64,000 nucleotides of DNA, taken from contig NC_084687.1 in NCBI RefSeq assembly GCF_028389875.1, forward strand, positions 4,996,157-5,060,156, in the 5' to 3' direction. The notes under the pieces are model-generated. The model ran no database searches. It was not told where the DNA came from and saw only the letters and a list, made by a program, of their open reading frames with translations. Below, piece by piece: positions 1 to 10,800 of this stretch (the stretch's first letter is position 1; each line of letters starts with the position of its first letter). The translations under genes were made by a program, and so were the position numbers. This DNA comes from Rhea pennata (Eukaryota > Chordata > Aves > Rheiformes > Rheidae).

Positions 1-404
1 AAAAAAAGCACTTTCCAAAGAGAAACAAGTGCTTTCCTGCAAGGTAAGCTTGCTCCTGTAATGGTGGGCTGATCTGAACAAGTGTAACTCAAATTTGGAA
101 TATAAAGTACTTGGAGCAGTCCCTCCCTAAGCAAGATTGTTAGGAAGTTTTACCAAACAGCCTTTTTCCCAAAAGACCTTTAAAAAATGGTACAAAACAT
201 AGATACATTTCCATCTTTCCCACTCAGCAACACACACACTTCATGTTTTTTTCCAGCAAGAACCTCACAGCACAGAAAAGTAACACGTGGGGCTGGTGAG
301 GATCCTCATTCCAAACTGTGGAAAAGCCGGAGCATAGAGGCAACTCTTGGGAAGGACTCGCAGGAGAATCTGGATCACGGCGATGCCGGGAGGAATCCGA
401 CCAT

Positions 405-412
405 TGACGTCA
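405..412. promoter_or_regulatory. Palindromic cAMP response element
   Basis: The 8-bp sequence TGACGTCA is the full consensus CREB/ATF site. It sits in intergenic DNA about 2.5 kb beyond the stop codon of GOLT1A. No target gene can be assigned from this window. A single 8-bp site may be chance. Confidence 0.3.
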
Positions 413-2418
413 GCAGAGCGAGGGCTTCACCCAAAGTGTTTTCTTAAAACCAAAGCTGCTCCACCAGGGCGCATTGAAAGAGCAATTTACGGAACCAGAG
501 GGAAAACCTTCTCCTACAGGAGCAGGAGCCGGGGCCTGCTCCGGCCTGGGGGCAGCAGCAGCAGCACCCTCCTCTCCCCCCCCCCCCCCGCCCCAATCGC
601 TGCTGAGCAGCAGCGATGCTGAGATCCTCCGTGCAAATAAAGTCCTGCTGCTACCTGAGCTCAACACTCTGGCTGAACTTCCTTGATTTTCTTTTTTTCT
701 TAAAACAGGGTGAAGTGATAGTGTCTTAAAGCACTTGGGGTGTGCAACCCTGGCTCGCCCACGCTAGCTGCCACAGGGACCAGGAGGGGAATAGGGGCAT
801 CAAGTACATGTGATTTTTTTAGGATCATTCCTCTTTCTTTTGATGGCTTTCTAAAGATGAAACTTGAAGAAGATCACCATGCAGCCCAAGCACAAGTTTT
901 CAGCTGGGATGAAGCAAAGACAGGAATTCCAGCTAAGCTGCAGCGAGGCCACAGCCCTTGCTAACCTGCACGACAAGCCTGGGATTCCTCACCCATCCCT
1001 CCTCTGCTGGCTCGGCTCTCCCTCTGCTCTGAGCACCTCTGCTCTACTGCCTAAAGCAGCCTCGATGCCCATGGGGCCAGACTCGCCTCTACACTCCTCC
1101 CCACCCCCACCACGCTGGCACTAGGAAATTCCCAGCTGCATTCCCTCTCAAGAGCTTCCCCATAACACCTTAAAACCAGCCAAAGGGGAGCAGCATCCCA
1201 CCAGCCCAACCTCCAAGGACTCTGCTCTTGAGGGGCTGCCCTGATTTATGCCCTTTGGGGAGCTCCTTCTGCAGATCTGCTTCCACCTGATGCAAACCAG
1301 CAGTGAAGCTCAGCAGAGGCACGGTGCAACGCCTTCCTGGTGCCAACAGGCACAGGGACCAGCTTATTTCAGCTGCACTTCAATCAGGAGGGAACAGGTT
1401 TAACTCAAACTCAATAATTAATTCTTGCAATTCAAGAAAGATATCCGCATAGGGACCAACTTTGCTGTAACTGCCCTGGTTTAATTAAACTTATGCTTGC
1501 ACCCAGCTTCCTATGCAGTTGTAGGAACCTGGCTCATATCCATTTAGCGTGTGCAAATTTGACCGCCAGTTGACGGGGACGGCTCCTGCTCTGGAGCAAA
1601 GCTGCAGCTCTGCGCAGACCTCCCCGGAGCGATGCAGACATGCAGGAGCTGGCGGCGTTGCTTCACCAGCACGGTCCTGCTCTCCTCCCCTCCTCAGGCC
1701 TTGCGCCGCTGCCGCCTGCCTGGCAAAGAGCCTCTGGGTCGTGGGCAGGCAGCCGGCCCGGCTCCCCGCGCCCGCCTTCACGGCGGGGTCGGGCTTCAGG
1801 AGAGGCAGCAGGCGCGCGAGATGTCCCTGCTGGCCGAGCCCCCGGAGAGCTGCTCGGCGCCCGCAGCCTGCGTCGCTCGCCCAAGCTGGGCACGTGTCAC
1901 CTGCCGTGCGTCCAGCCTGCGCACGCAAACTCCTCGCCCTCCACCTCCCATCCTCCCTCCGGGAATGGGGCTATGGGAGAAGCAAGTCCTGGCGGATAAC
2001 GCTCGGAGGTAAGGAGCACTGTATCTCTGTCTTCTTGCTCTTCTCTCCAAGTATTTGCTTCACCCCCCCCCCAGCATCTCTTGATTAATTAATAACCCCA
2101 GATGTCTTTTCCTTTTTCATGGTCACTGAATCTGAAGAGGGTAATTTACTCCCTTCTGATCAGGTCATGAAATGTTAATGGGCTTTAATGGGTGTTTTCC
2201 TAACCTCCCCTGCCCTCTCCCGCTGCCCTCCGGGTGGCTCTGCTCTCCGCAGCCCGTATCCATGCCGGACTGCTGGGGAACGCAGCTCCATGGCCTGCAG
2301 GGCTGCTGGGGCCAGCCGAGCCCCATGGCGAGGGGACACTGGGAACTGCTGCCCTCGTCACAGGCCTCCCGGTGAGCAGGAACGCCGCAGGCTCAGGTGG
2401 CCACAACCCTCCGCTGTG

Positions 2419-2544
2419 CCAGCTCCAGCCGTGCCCACAGGAAGGCCCTTGTGCCACCTCCAGCCATGGCTATGGGAAGTCACCACACCACCTCCATCCA
2501 TAGTCATGGGACACCCTGTGTCACCTCCAGCTGTCCATGATGCC
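2419..2544. repeat. 34-bp minisatellite, about 3.7 units
   Basis: Units begin at about 2419, 2453, 2487 and 2522. Each carries a CCACCTCCA/CCAGCTCCA head followed by a CATGG or CATGA core. Divergence between units suggests an old array. It lies in the intergenic region left of GOLT1A. Confidence 0.6.
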
Positions 2545-2626
2545 TTTTGGTAGCTCTAAGAGGAGCTGGAGAAGGCCCTGAGCCACAGGAAGGGAGTATG
2601 GTCCAGGTTCGGTTTCAGACATGAAT

Positions 2627-2637
2627 TTTAATTTAAT
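2627..2637 (-). terminator. GOLT1A: Probable GOLT1A polyadenylation signal (ATTAAA twice)
   Basis: Read on the minus strand there are two overlapping ATTAAA hexamers, the commonest variant of AATAAA, about 280 bases after the GOLT1A stop. No canonical AATAAA is seen between the stop and here. That would give a 3' UTR of about 300 bases. Confidence 0.4.
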
Positions 2638-2915
2638 TCAACTCTCATTAGGGGAAGACAAAAAATGGAAAATATTACACAATCCCAGCTGGCACAACTT
2701 TTGGGCTCGGGAGCCTCGCTCACCCCCTGCTTGCTGCTGGCAGCCTGCAGCTCACTGCCGAGAGCCCAGCAGGGTCGCGAGGCCCCGTCCCCCGGGCACA
2801 GGCTGCTCCGACCAGCGCGAGGGGTCCCAGGGTGCAGGTTACGCAGGCACAGGAGAGCCAAGCCTGGAGCTCGCTCGCTGTGTCCTGTCTCTAGCAGCAC
2901 GGCTTGTCTTTGAGG

Positions 2916-2954
2916 TCACACCATGGAGCTGGTGTCTCCGAGTTTCTGCAGTAG
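2916..2954 (-). CDS. GOLT1A: GOLT1A coding exon 5 with stop
   Basis: 39 bases after the acceptor CTCTTGCAG, encoding LLQKLGDTSSMV and TGA. An alternative acceptor further upstream (CTCCACAG) would add residues that do not align with the known protein. The one chosen gives an exact length match. Confidence 0.9.
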   Translation of the reverse strand, partial: LLQKLGDTSSMV

Positions 2955-4177
2955 CTGCAAGAGTGACAGTTCCTGATTAGCAGCCAAATCCTTCTGCGCA
3001 TCCTCCAGCAGCTGTGGAGAGACCTGCACATTTGTGACCACGGATGCCTAATTCAGTGGAGATGCTGATTTGTATCACCCAGGGACTGCAAACCATGAGC
3101 TTCACATCCATACGTGGAAACCGTGCCCGGTGCCCTGCTCACCTTGTTCAGCAGTGGGATGTTTACCAACGTGCTCAAAAATCCAAAAGCCACTGGGAAA
3201 AAACTCCTGCATCAAAACACAAGTCTCAGTTAAGTCCCATGCCGAGGTGGCTCGCGGGGGGGAAGGGGGGGGTCTGCCTGAGCCGGGGGCAGCAGCGGGA
3301 GCTGCCGCATGTTCCCTGTCTCCCCATGCTGGCTCAAGACAGGACTGCTCTGGTGGGGTTTGCCAGGTTGGAAACCCCAGCTGCTCATGTAGTTGGAAGC
3401 TCACAAGGAACAGGCACTCGTTGGAGAACAAACCTGAAGAGGTTGATGAAGCCATAGGCTTCCAGCAGCATGCCCAGGAGGGGCCACCTCATGAGGACGA
3501 TGAGGACCCCTCCCAGGAAGAAGCTGGTGCCCTTCAGTTTTGGCCTCTGGAAGAAGAAGGTGAACGTCCTTCTAAAGCCGATGATGAAGACCAAGCCGGA
3601 GAGGAAGAGGATCTAGCAGGAGGAAATGGGAAAAAACCTCTGCTTGGACAGCTTCTTTGCTCCTGCACTGGCACCAGCATCTGCTCCTCCAGCCAGGAGA
3701 GCCCCTCGGGTGCCATGGCCAAGCGCCAGCGGCCAGCAGGTCCCAGAAGCCCCAGCCTTGGGATACTCACATTTCCAAAGGCCAGGAGCACCGAGTCGAA
3801 GTATAAGAGCATCCCCAAAAGTATGAAGAAGAGGCCAAAGCCGACCAGTCCCACACCAATCCCTGCAGAGGATGGGGCCATGGTGAGGGCTCCGGCATGC
3901 AGCACGAGCCCGCGAGCCGGCGGCTCGGTGCCCCGCGTGGGGCTGCCGGCCCTTATCCCGCGTCCCAGCCGGGCTCTCGCCACGAGCCCGGGGCTGGGGG
4001 CCGCCACCAGGCTTGCCGCCGTGGCCTCTCCAGCCGCTCCGACCGGCCCCGGCTCCGAGCCGCGGAGCGTCCCTGGTGCCCGCGGGGCCCCGGTGCCGGG
4101 GCAGCGCCGCCCCCCCGCGCGCCACCCGCCCCGCTGGGAGCGACGGACTTACGCTGGAAGTCGGTCAGCGACACCAT
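2916..4177 (-). CDS. GOLT1A: GOLT1A, vesicle transport protein GOT1A (whole gene, 5 coding exons)
   Basis: This is a small four-helix membrane protein of the Got1/Sft2-like family, acting in ER-to-Golgi and Golgi vesicle traffic. Coding exons on the minus strand are 4153-4177, 3771-3862, 3434-3612, 3143-3206 and 2916-2954. All have AG/GT borders and matching phases, and together give 132 residues, the length I recall for human GOLT1A. Landmarks are the start MVSLTDFQ, the helix with LLYFDSVLLAFGN, the loop RRTFTFFFQRPKLKGTSF, RWPLLGM in the third helix, FFPVAFGF in the fourth, and the C-terminal TSSMV. YFDSVLLAFGN and TSSMV match GOLT1A rather than the paralogue GOLT1B. The start ATG has a good context (AAGATGG). 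The gene looks complete. The PLEKHA6 polyadenylation signal lies only about 630 bases upstream of its start. Confidence 0.96.
3143..3206 (-). CDS. GOLT1A: GOLT1A coding exon 4
   Basis: 64 bases, acceptor GATGCAG and donor GTGAGC. Encodes FFPVAFGF and NIPLLNK, the fourth helix region. Confidence 0.93.
3434..3612 (-). CDS. GOLT1A: GOLT1A coding exon 3
   Basis: 179 bases, acceptor GCTAG. The donor GTTTGT is weak but keeps the phase. Encodes helices two and three with RRTFTFFFQ, KLKGTSFFLGG and RWPLLGM. Confidence 0.94.
3771..3862 (-). CDS. GOLT1A: GOLT1A coding exon 2
   Basis: 92 bases, acceptor CTGCAG and donor GTGAGT. Encodes the first transmembrane helix and LLYFDSVLLAFGN. Confidence 0.95.
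4153..4177 (-). CDS. GOLT1A: GOLT1A coding exon 1
   Basis: 25 coding bases, MVSLTDFQ plus one base; donor GTAAGT. The upstream minus-strand sequence is GC-rich 5' UTR. Confidence 0.93.
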
Positions 4178-4784
4178 CTTGCCGGTCCGGGGCGGGGGCG
4201 AGGGCGGGCGCGCTTGCACGTGCTTCGCCGGCGCTGACCCTTGGAAAGGCCTTTAGTCCCCACGTCACCCCGCAAATCATTAACCCGCCCGGCAGCGCCC
4301 CGGGCGCAGCCGGCGCCTCCCTTACCCGCGGCTCGCTCCCTGCTCCGTCCTCTTGCTCCCGGGGAAGGACCCGACCGCGCTCGGCGCGATTCCCCGCGGG
4401 AGGCCGCGGGACTTGGGAGCCCCTGGGGCTCTCCCGGCTGCATCCAGCAGCGCCGAGCCGGGAGCAAGCCCTCGGCTCGAGGACCCGCTCCGCACGCTGT
4501 CCCTTTACCAACCAGCCGGTTTTATTCGTTAGCTTTACCCAAACTTGCAAAGTCCGAGTGCATCTTTTCCCCCGCCCCTATAAGAGCTGAATATTGAGCA
4601 GCTACATCTAAACTAAGCAATACTGGGAAAAACAACCCCCAAATAGGGAGGGAGAGAAAGCGCCATGAGCCACAGGCTGAGCTGGGGGCTAGGCAAAACC
4701 CGCTACAGCCATCTGCGCCCTGCCGCTTGGCCCCGAGAGCAAATTATTATCTGAGCTCGCCTTTATACAGAAGACACCGACACC
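4178..4784 (-). promoter_or_regulatory. GOLT1A: GOLT1A 5' UTR and promoter region
   Basis: A CpG-rich stretch between the GOLT1A start codon and the presumed PLEKHA6 cleavage site. It has a GC box (GGGGCGGGG on the minus strand, 4570-4578) and an HNF4-like core CAAAGTCC at 4548-4555. No clear TATA box for the minus strand was found, though a TATAAGA reads on the plus strand at 4579-4585. The transcription start cannot be fixed. Confidence 0.45.
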
Positions 4785-4803
4785 GCACTGTTTCTTAGAT
4801 ACT

Positions 4804-4809
4804 TTTATT
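4804..4809 (-). terminator. PLEKHA6: Probable PLEKHA6 polyadenylation signal
   Basis: AATAAA on the minus strand, followed within about 40 bases by a GT-rich stretch (GTGCGGTGTCGGTGTC), the usual arrangement for 3'-end formation. Cleavage would fall near 4785. Another AATAAA at 5259-5264 could give a shorter transcript. Confidence 0.5.
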
Positions 4810-5469
4810 TCTCTAACACTAGCAAAAAAACCCAGAAAACAAACGTCCCCCTTCCCGCCCCCCCCAGTGCATAAATAGATTTCCTCCCGATGCAAATCCT
4901 TTCTCGGTTACAAGTCACTGGTATATGAAGTGTTATGAAAAATAATAACCAAAATAAAACTAAGAATTAAAATAACGGTTAAAAAAAACCCGGGTCCACA
5001 ATACTGCAGTCGTGGGATCCCAGTGCATTGGGCAAACGCCTGGGGCCCGGGACGCGGGAGGGGGCGGCGCCCACGGGGGTCCCGCTGGGCCCGATCCCCC
5101 CCCCTACCCCTGCGGCCGGCGTAAAGGGGATTCGCTCCGCGGGGAGCCGGAGCGCCCCGATTTACGCGGGCCGAGGAGTCGGCGCTGGCCGGCGCCACTG
5201 CCTTCCGCCCCTGGGAAACAAACGCATCGCTGCTGAAAACTTACAGTTCTCTTTATATTTTATTTTAAATAAATTTGCTTTTAATAAAAGCAGAAAAAAT
5301 ATATATTTTTTAAATAGTTTCTTTTCTTTTTTTTTTTTTCCTTTTCCTCTGATAAACTGGCAAAGAATCTGCTTCCGTTACTCATTGCCAGGGCTGGTGC
5401 CAACAACCCTGCAGAGCGAGAGAAAATTAGCACAAAACAGTACCTCCCAGAAAAGAAGAGAAAAAACAA

Positions 5470-5487
5470 ATATATATATATATATAT
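5470..5487. repeat. TA microsatellite in PLEKHA6 3' UTR
   Basis: Nine TA units. Confidence 0.7.
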
Positions 5488-7738
5488 TATAAATGTATAA
5501 TTTCCATAAAACATATATTAAGGCATGTAATAGCAAAATAAAGGGCCAGCTTTATGAGCTAAGAGGGCTGCAGGAGGTTCCCGGAGTGGGGCTCGGGCTG
5601 CCTGGGACACTACGGGTATTGCTAAGATCGAGGAGCCCGGCGGGCCGGGCGCCGGGGACAGGGAGCAGGGACTTTGCGGGAAGCGCACGGACACGGAGCG
5701 GGGCGGTTTGGGGAATCGCGCTCCGGGAGACGGGAGGCGTCCAAGGGTCTGGAGCGAAACGGCAAGGCCCGGGGCCGAGACCTGCTGCCGGATTTTCAAA
5801 GGGGCCCGGTCCCACCCCGGCACACGAGCCCCTAGGAAAGCCGCTATGTCCAGGCGCCCGAGGCGGCGGGAGGGAGGCACGGACCAGCCGCCGGCCGCAC
5901 GGAGGAGCCGCGGGACGGTGGACGGAGGAGCCCCGGGACGCTGGCAGCCCCGCCGCGGGCTCGCCGGCGTGTCGCCGGACGCGGCAGCCGCTGCCCCCGC
6001 TGCAGCCCGTGCGAGCCCGTGTCGCAGCAGCGCTCGTCTCTCCCCCTCTCCCATCTCCACCAAGGGGACACGGCCCGCCTGGAAGCGCTCGTCGTGCCCG
6101 GCCTGTTCCCGTCCCTCCGTCATCCCTGCGCGCACAAGGATCCCTGCTGAGCCCAGGGAGCGCTTTCGCGGCTCTGCCATGCCACCTCGCGCCCCAGCGC
6201 CAGCCCGCTGCACCGCTCCGCTATTCCCTTGCGACATGCCCAGGTCCCCGCGCAGACCTGCTGCTCCGCTCCGTGCCCACTGCTGTGCCGGACCCCCCTG
6301 CACCGCCCCGGCGCAGATCGCCCCACTTCCCCGGCTCCTACCCGGGCGCCTCTGCGGTCCCCTCAGTTCTCTTTCCATCCACCCCATCCCCAGCTCCTTC
6401 CTTCCTTCCTTCTGCTGGGCCGTGAGGAGACACAGGCAGACCAGGCTCTGCTGGCGACGAGCTGCCGGGATGCTGAAAGCAGTTTCAGGCAAGGACGCAG
6501 GGAGGGGAAGAGTTGCCAGGGAGCAGAGATGGAGCATCCACGTCCGGTAGAAGGTGAAAGCACCATCCATGGCAGGGACAGAAGAGCCTTTGTAGACCCT
6601 CAGGAGACCAACACACCAGCACGGAGAGCCAAGGGAGTCCTACTCCCCTCTGGTGCAATGTTGTCCTGGCAGGGCAACCATCCAGCTGTGCTGGGCACTA
6701 CAGATACTGTTGCAAATCCCCCTGCCCAGATGTCCATGCTTTACCTAACTCCCTGGACACAACAGATCCTGCATGCAACAGCCTGCCCTTGCACCAGCTG
6801 GCAGCCTGGGGAGGTCTCCTGGTCCCCTCGGTACCGCGCTCCTGCTAGCTCCTGGCACCCGCACATCCCCTCCCGGCACCCGCACATCCCCCCGGGGCCG
6901 GAGCAGAGCCTGGGGCCGGGAGGGGCGGGGGAGCCGGTGCGAGGCCAGGCCTCCGCTGGCTGGCCGCGGCGGGTGCGTCTTCCCGCTCCTTCGTCCGGGC
7001 CGGTCTTGCCATTCGTGAGAGGGAGGGGGCCTGGGAGAACCGAAAACGATGGCCGAGGAGAGGTTCGGTGTCGTGCCGGGGGGCTAAAACGTGGCCCCGT
7101 GGAACTTGCCAGCGTTGGCGGCAGCCAGGGCTTGTGCTGGAGGGAGAGGAGAGTGCGGCTGAGCAAGGCACGGGCCTGCCGGCCCCGGCGCGGCCCCCGC
7201 CTCCCCGCCGCACTGGCTCGGAGCAAAACCTAGCAGATTCGCTCCCGTTCCTGGCGCTTGTGCAGCTCCCTGGGCAAAGGGGCTCTGCCCGACCTCGCAA
7301 GGCACCGCGTGCAAGCGGCAAGGGCCGCTCCCAGCGCCTGCCGCCGGATCGCGAGCGGATCCCTCCGCTTCCCCCACCTGGGGCTTTGCAATTTCTCCTG
7401 GCAAAAGAGATCGGAAGCGGGGTTGCGTATTTCCCCAACCGCTTGGGACCGTCCCGCCGGGCACCACGCTGATGCACGGCCCCAGCTGACCCGGCCCAGG
7501 GGCTGGAGCCCCGCTCCGTGGGGGCTTCACCACCGAGGACACTTGCGCTTGGTCCATGGAGGAGACCGGGCTGACGTGGCTCAGGAGACTGTTAGCTGGA
7601 GCAAGCAGCGATGAACGAACGCGGGGCGGAACAGAGCCCGGGAGGAGAAACGCCCCCCGCCCGTGTCCCCCCGGCCAGCAGGCTGCGATGGAGACAGCAT
7701 GGGATGAAGTACAAGAGAAAAAGTGCTTACTTCATGGC

Positions 7739-7854
7739 TCAGACACGCATAAAATGGCTGCTGTCGGCGACCCGGGATGTTTCAGACGAGAGGGGGTTGG
7801 TCGGTGGAGTCGGGGAAGCTGGGGAGGTGGGAGGGCTTGGGGTAGCGCATTGAG
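7739..7854 (-). CDS. PLEKHA6: PLEKHA6 exon 28 with stop
   Basis: 116 bases after the acceptor TGTTTCCAG. Encodes CATPSPPTSPASPTPPTNPL, then SSETSR and the C-terminus SSHFMRV, closed by TGA at 7739-7741. The last three residues (M-R-V) fit a class II PDZ ligand and match human TMRV. Confidence 0.97.
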
Positions 7855-10800
7855 CTGGAAACAAGAAATGGAAGAAGGGCGTGAAGAACACCAGCTGCCG
7901 GCAGCGGGGACGGAGGAGAAGAGGCCACACGGCAGGCAGGGGTTAGCGGAGGAGGAGAAAACGAAGAGGGAGGGAGGAAGGGAGGGAGGGAGGAAGCAAG
8001 CGTGGTCAGAACAGACGGACACGGCAGCGTCTCGCCGCGGCATGCGCACGTGAGCCCCGCGCAAGGATCCTCATGGACAAGGCAAGGCACGGAGCTGCCT
8101 GCAGGGCGGCAGCGGGCACGGCTCTCCCGCGGACGGGATCGCAGCGGGGCTTTCCTGCCCCGCGTCCAGCGGAGGGTAGATCCCAAGACAGCTCCGACCC
8201 CGGTTTACTTCCTCGGACGTGGCACTGCCTGGCGGGAAACCCCTGAAACGCCGAAGCGGAGCCCGGTGGGGGTGCCGCTGCGCAGAGGCATCGCCCGGCC
8301 GTGCCCCAACGCGCCCTGCTCTCCTACCCCCCAAAAAGCCCCTTTGCTCCTGCTGCCTCTCCTGCCCGCGGGCCGGTCCCGCGCGGGCTGCTCCTCCGAC
8401 CTCTCCGGTTTGCCCGGCCGCCGCTATTCCCGCTCGGCGGGTGACCCCCTGCGGCCGCGGGCCCCGTGGGTGCCCCCCACCCCCCCGTGCCTCACCCGAG
8501 AGCATGCGGCCCCGGCGGGAGGCCTCCGCAGCCAAGGCGCAGGAGATCTCGATCCTCTTCTCCTGCTCCTGGAGCTGCGTCTCCGGGTCCGGGGGGGCGT
8601 CCACCTCGCCCTCGCTCAGCGGGATCACGTTCTGCAGGCTGCGGGAGAGCGTCGCCGTCACCGCCGCGGTGGCGCGGGGCCAGGAGGGCGCCTGCGTCAC
8701 CGACCGCGGGGCTGGAGCGGGGCCGGCGATGGTCGCAGGGATGCCCCGGTGACGGGCACGGGCCCAGCCGCCTCACCTGGATTTGGCAATGAGGGTTTTT
8801 ATCCTTTCCACCTTCTTCTGCTTTTCCTTCATCTCTTCGGGACTGAGGGGGGTGTCGGGCTCCAGCTCGATGTACCGCTCGGGGATGAGGACTTTGTCCG
8901 GCGTCGAGAGCTGGGCGCGGAGGGCAAGGGCTGAGCCGAGCGCCTGCCACCGGAGGACCCGTCCACCCCCTCGCCCAAACCCGCTCACCCTGTGTCCACA
9001 GCCCGCGAGACGTGTGCCGGCGGCCCCAGGACCGCCGAGGGCCCCGGGAGGAGGGCGGAGGGGCCCCGAGCTCTGCAGACCGGCCTCACCTCCTTATGGA
9101 TGTCGACGTCGTAATGCTGCGGCTCCAGCTCCATCTTGCGCAGCCGGGCGATCTCCTCCCGGGGCGTCTCGTAGACCTTGCCCGAGTCCTCGGAGCGCAG
9201 CGCGGCCTCCAGGTCGGAGATGTCCACCTCGTGGATGCTGCGGTGCCGGCGCACCTGCAGCCGAGCGCAGCCCGCTGAGCCCTCGCCCTCCTCTTCCTCC
9301 CTCTGCCCCCCTGCTCCCACCACCTGTGGGGAACGACCCAGGCTGGGTGCAGCAGCCCCGGACCCCTGTCGCCCAGCCCGCGCGGGAGACTCACCACCTT
9401 GTAGGAGGCCGGCGCCCTGGTGCCGGGGGTCTCGGGCTGCTGGCTGCCCGGGAGCTGCAGGCTCCGCCGCTTCTCCTTCATGGAGCCGCTCTGGTGCCGT
9501 TTCATGCGGTCGATCTGCTCCTCCACGCTCATTTTCGCCTTCGCCTCGGTGGCGAACACGGCGCTCTTCGGCCTCTCCTGGGGAGAGCCCGGCCAGCCCC
9601 GCGGTCAGGCCCCTCCGCGCGGAGCAGGGCGCACGGGCCCCGCGGCCCCAAACCCTCTGCCGGAGACGCCGGCGAGCGGGGCGGCACCGAGGCGCGCGGC
9701 TGGGCCGCGAGCTGCCCCGCGGCCCGGCCCGGCCCGGCCCCCCACCCCGGCTAGCCCGGCCCCCTGATGCTGCCAGCCCGGCCACCCCCGCGGTCCTACC
9801 CGGGAGCCGAGCCCGTTGGCCGTGCCGCCGGCGCTCCTCCGCACCACGCCTGCCGCCGGCGCCGCCGCCTCCTCCGCCGGAGACTTGGTCCTGGGGGGGA
9901 CGATGCCCACTGCGGAGGAAAACAAAACGCCGGGCTGGAACCACCGCTGGGGACCAACGGGAGCTCACGGAGGGGGAGCGGCCGCCCCGTCGCGGCCGGG
10001 GGCCGAAGGCGCCGCGGGCTGCGGAGGGGAAGGCCGGAGGCCAGGCTGCAAATGCTCCCCGCGGCCCAGAGGCGCAGGGACCGCGGGCCCCGGCCGCAGC
10101 GGCACCCCGCGGGGCCGTGGCGTGCCCCAGGCCACGCACCCTTGTTGAGAGCCGCTTGCTTCTCCGCATCCTGCTCCTGCCGGCTCTGCAGCAGCGGCCC
10201 CTCGGCGGGCGAGCCGGGGGCGGCCGGCCGGGGCCCGTCCTTCTTGCTCTGCTCCGAGCTCGCTTTAAGCTGCGGAGGGAAAGCAGGTTCCCGGGTGAGC
10301 CACGGCCCGCGCGGGAGCCGCGCTCTGCCTGGGGACGGACCCGCCGCTCTCCGCGACCAGGGGGCCGGGTACGGACCGCAAACGTGCTCCCGGCAAGCAG
10401 ACGGACGCACGGATGCCAGCCGGGCCGGGCCAGCCTGGAGAAGCCAAACCCGCGTGCCCCAGACACGCTCCACCAGAGACCAGGCTTGGAGGGCTTTGCA
10501 GCACCAGCTACAGCCGCCTGGTTCATCGGCGCCGGGCACAGCCGACTGCTGTCCTGGCAGGAGAGACTCCCGCGTGGGGACAGCTTCCTGCACAGGCAAC
10601 GCGGGTGCTTCCTCTCCCGCTGCCCCCGGGCGCCGGGGGATGGCAGGGTACAGCGGGACCCCCGCGTGCCTCTGCAGAGCTGCCGCATCCCAACGCCCCT
10701 TACACAGCCCGCGCCAACACGCGGCCACCAGCGCGCTGCCCTGCCGGCGCCCGGCTGCCGCTGGGCACCACCTACGCCGGCGGGAGGGGATCCCGGTCCC

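Larger units (their letters stand above)
1..2605. other. Intergenic region left of GOLT1A, no gene recognised
   Basis: I see no exon with recognisable protein similarity on either strand. The first 700 bases are of average composition and contain a 9-bp inverted repeat at 5-35, a palindromic CRE (TGACGTCA) at 405-412, a run of 14 C at 576-589, and an AATAAA on the plus strand at 636-641. From about 1550 to 2010 the sequence is CpG-rich without a clear promoter. In mammals KISS1 and REN follow GOLT1A on this side. The kisspeptin core motif (W-N-S-F-G-L-R-F/Y) is not visible in any frame. Confidence 0.6.
4785..7738 (-). other. PLEKHA6: PLEKHA6 3' UTR (inferred extent)
   Basis: About 2.95 kb between the PLEKHA6 stop and the last good polyadenylation signal before GOLT1A. 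It holds a TA microsatellite (5470-5487) and GC-rich segments. Its open frames on both strands resemble nothing I know. A GTAAGC at 7726-7731 just after the stop could serve as a donor if the UTR is spliced. The extent is inference from signals only. Confidence 0.5.

Noticed and set aside
2621-2980. Possible kisspeptin-like peptide (SWHNFWARE)
   Set aside because: It lacks the S-F-G-L-R-F/Y core, the amidation Gly-Lys/Arg and a signal peptide, and it is on the strand opposite to the expected gene.
3070-4590. A 506-codon plus-strand open frame
   Set aside because: Antisense to all of GOLT1A exons 1-4. The GOLT1A reading has exact splice sites, phase and length.
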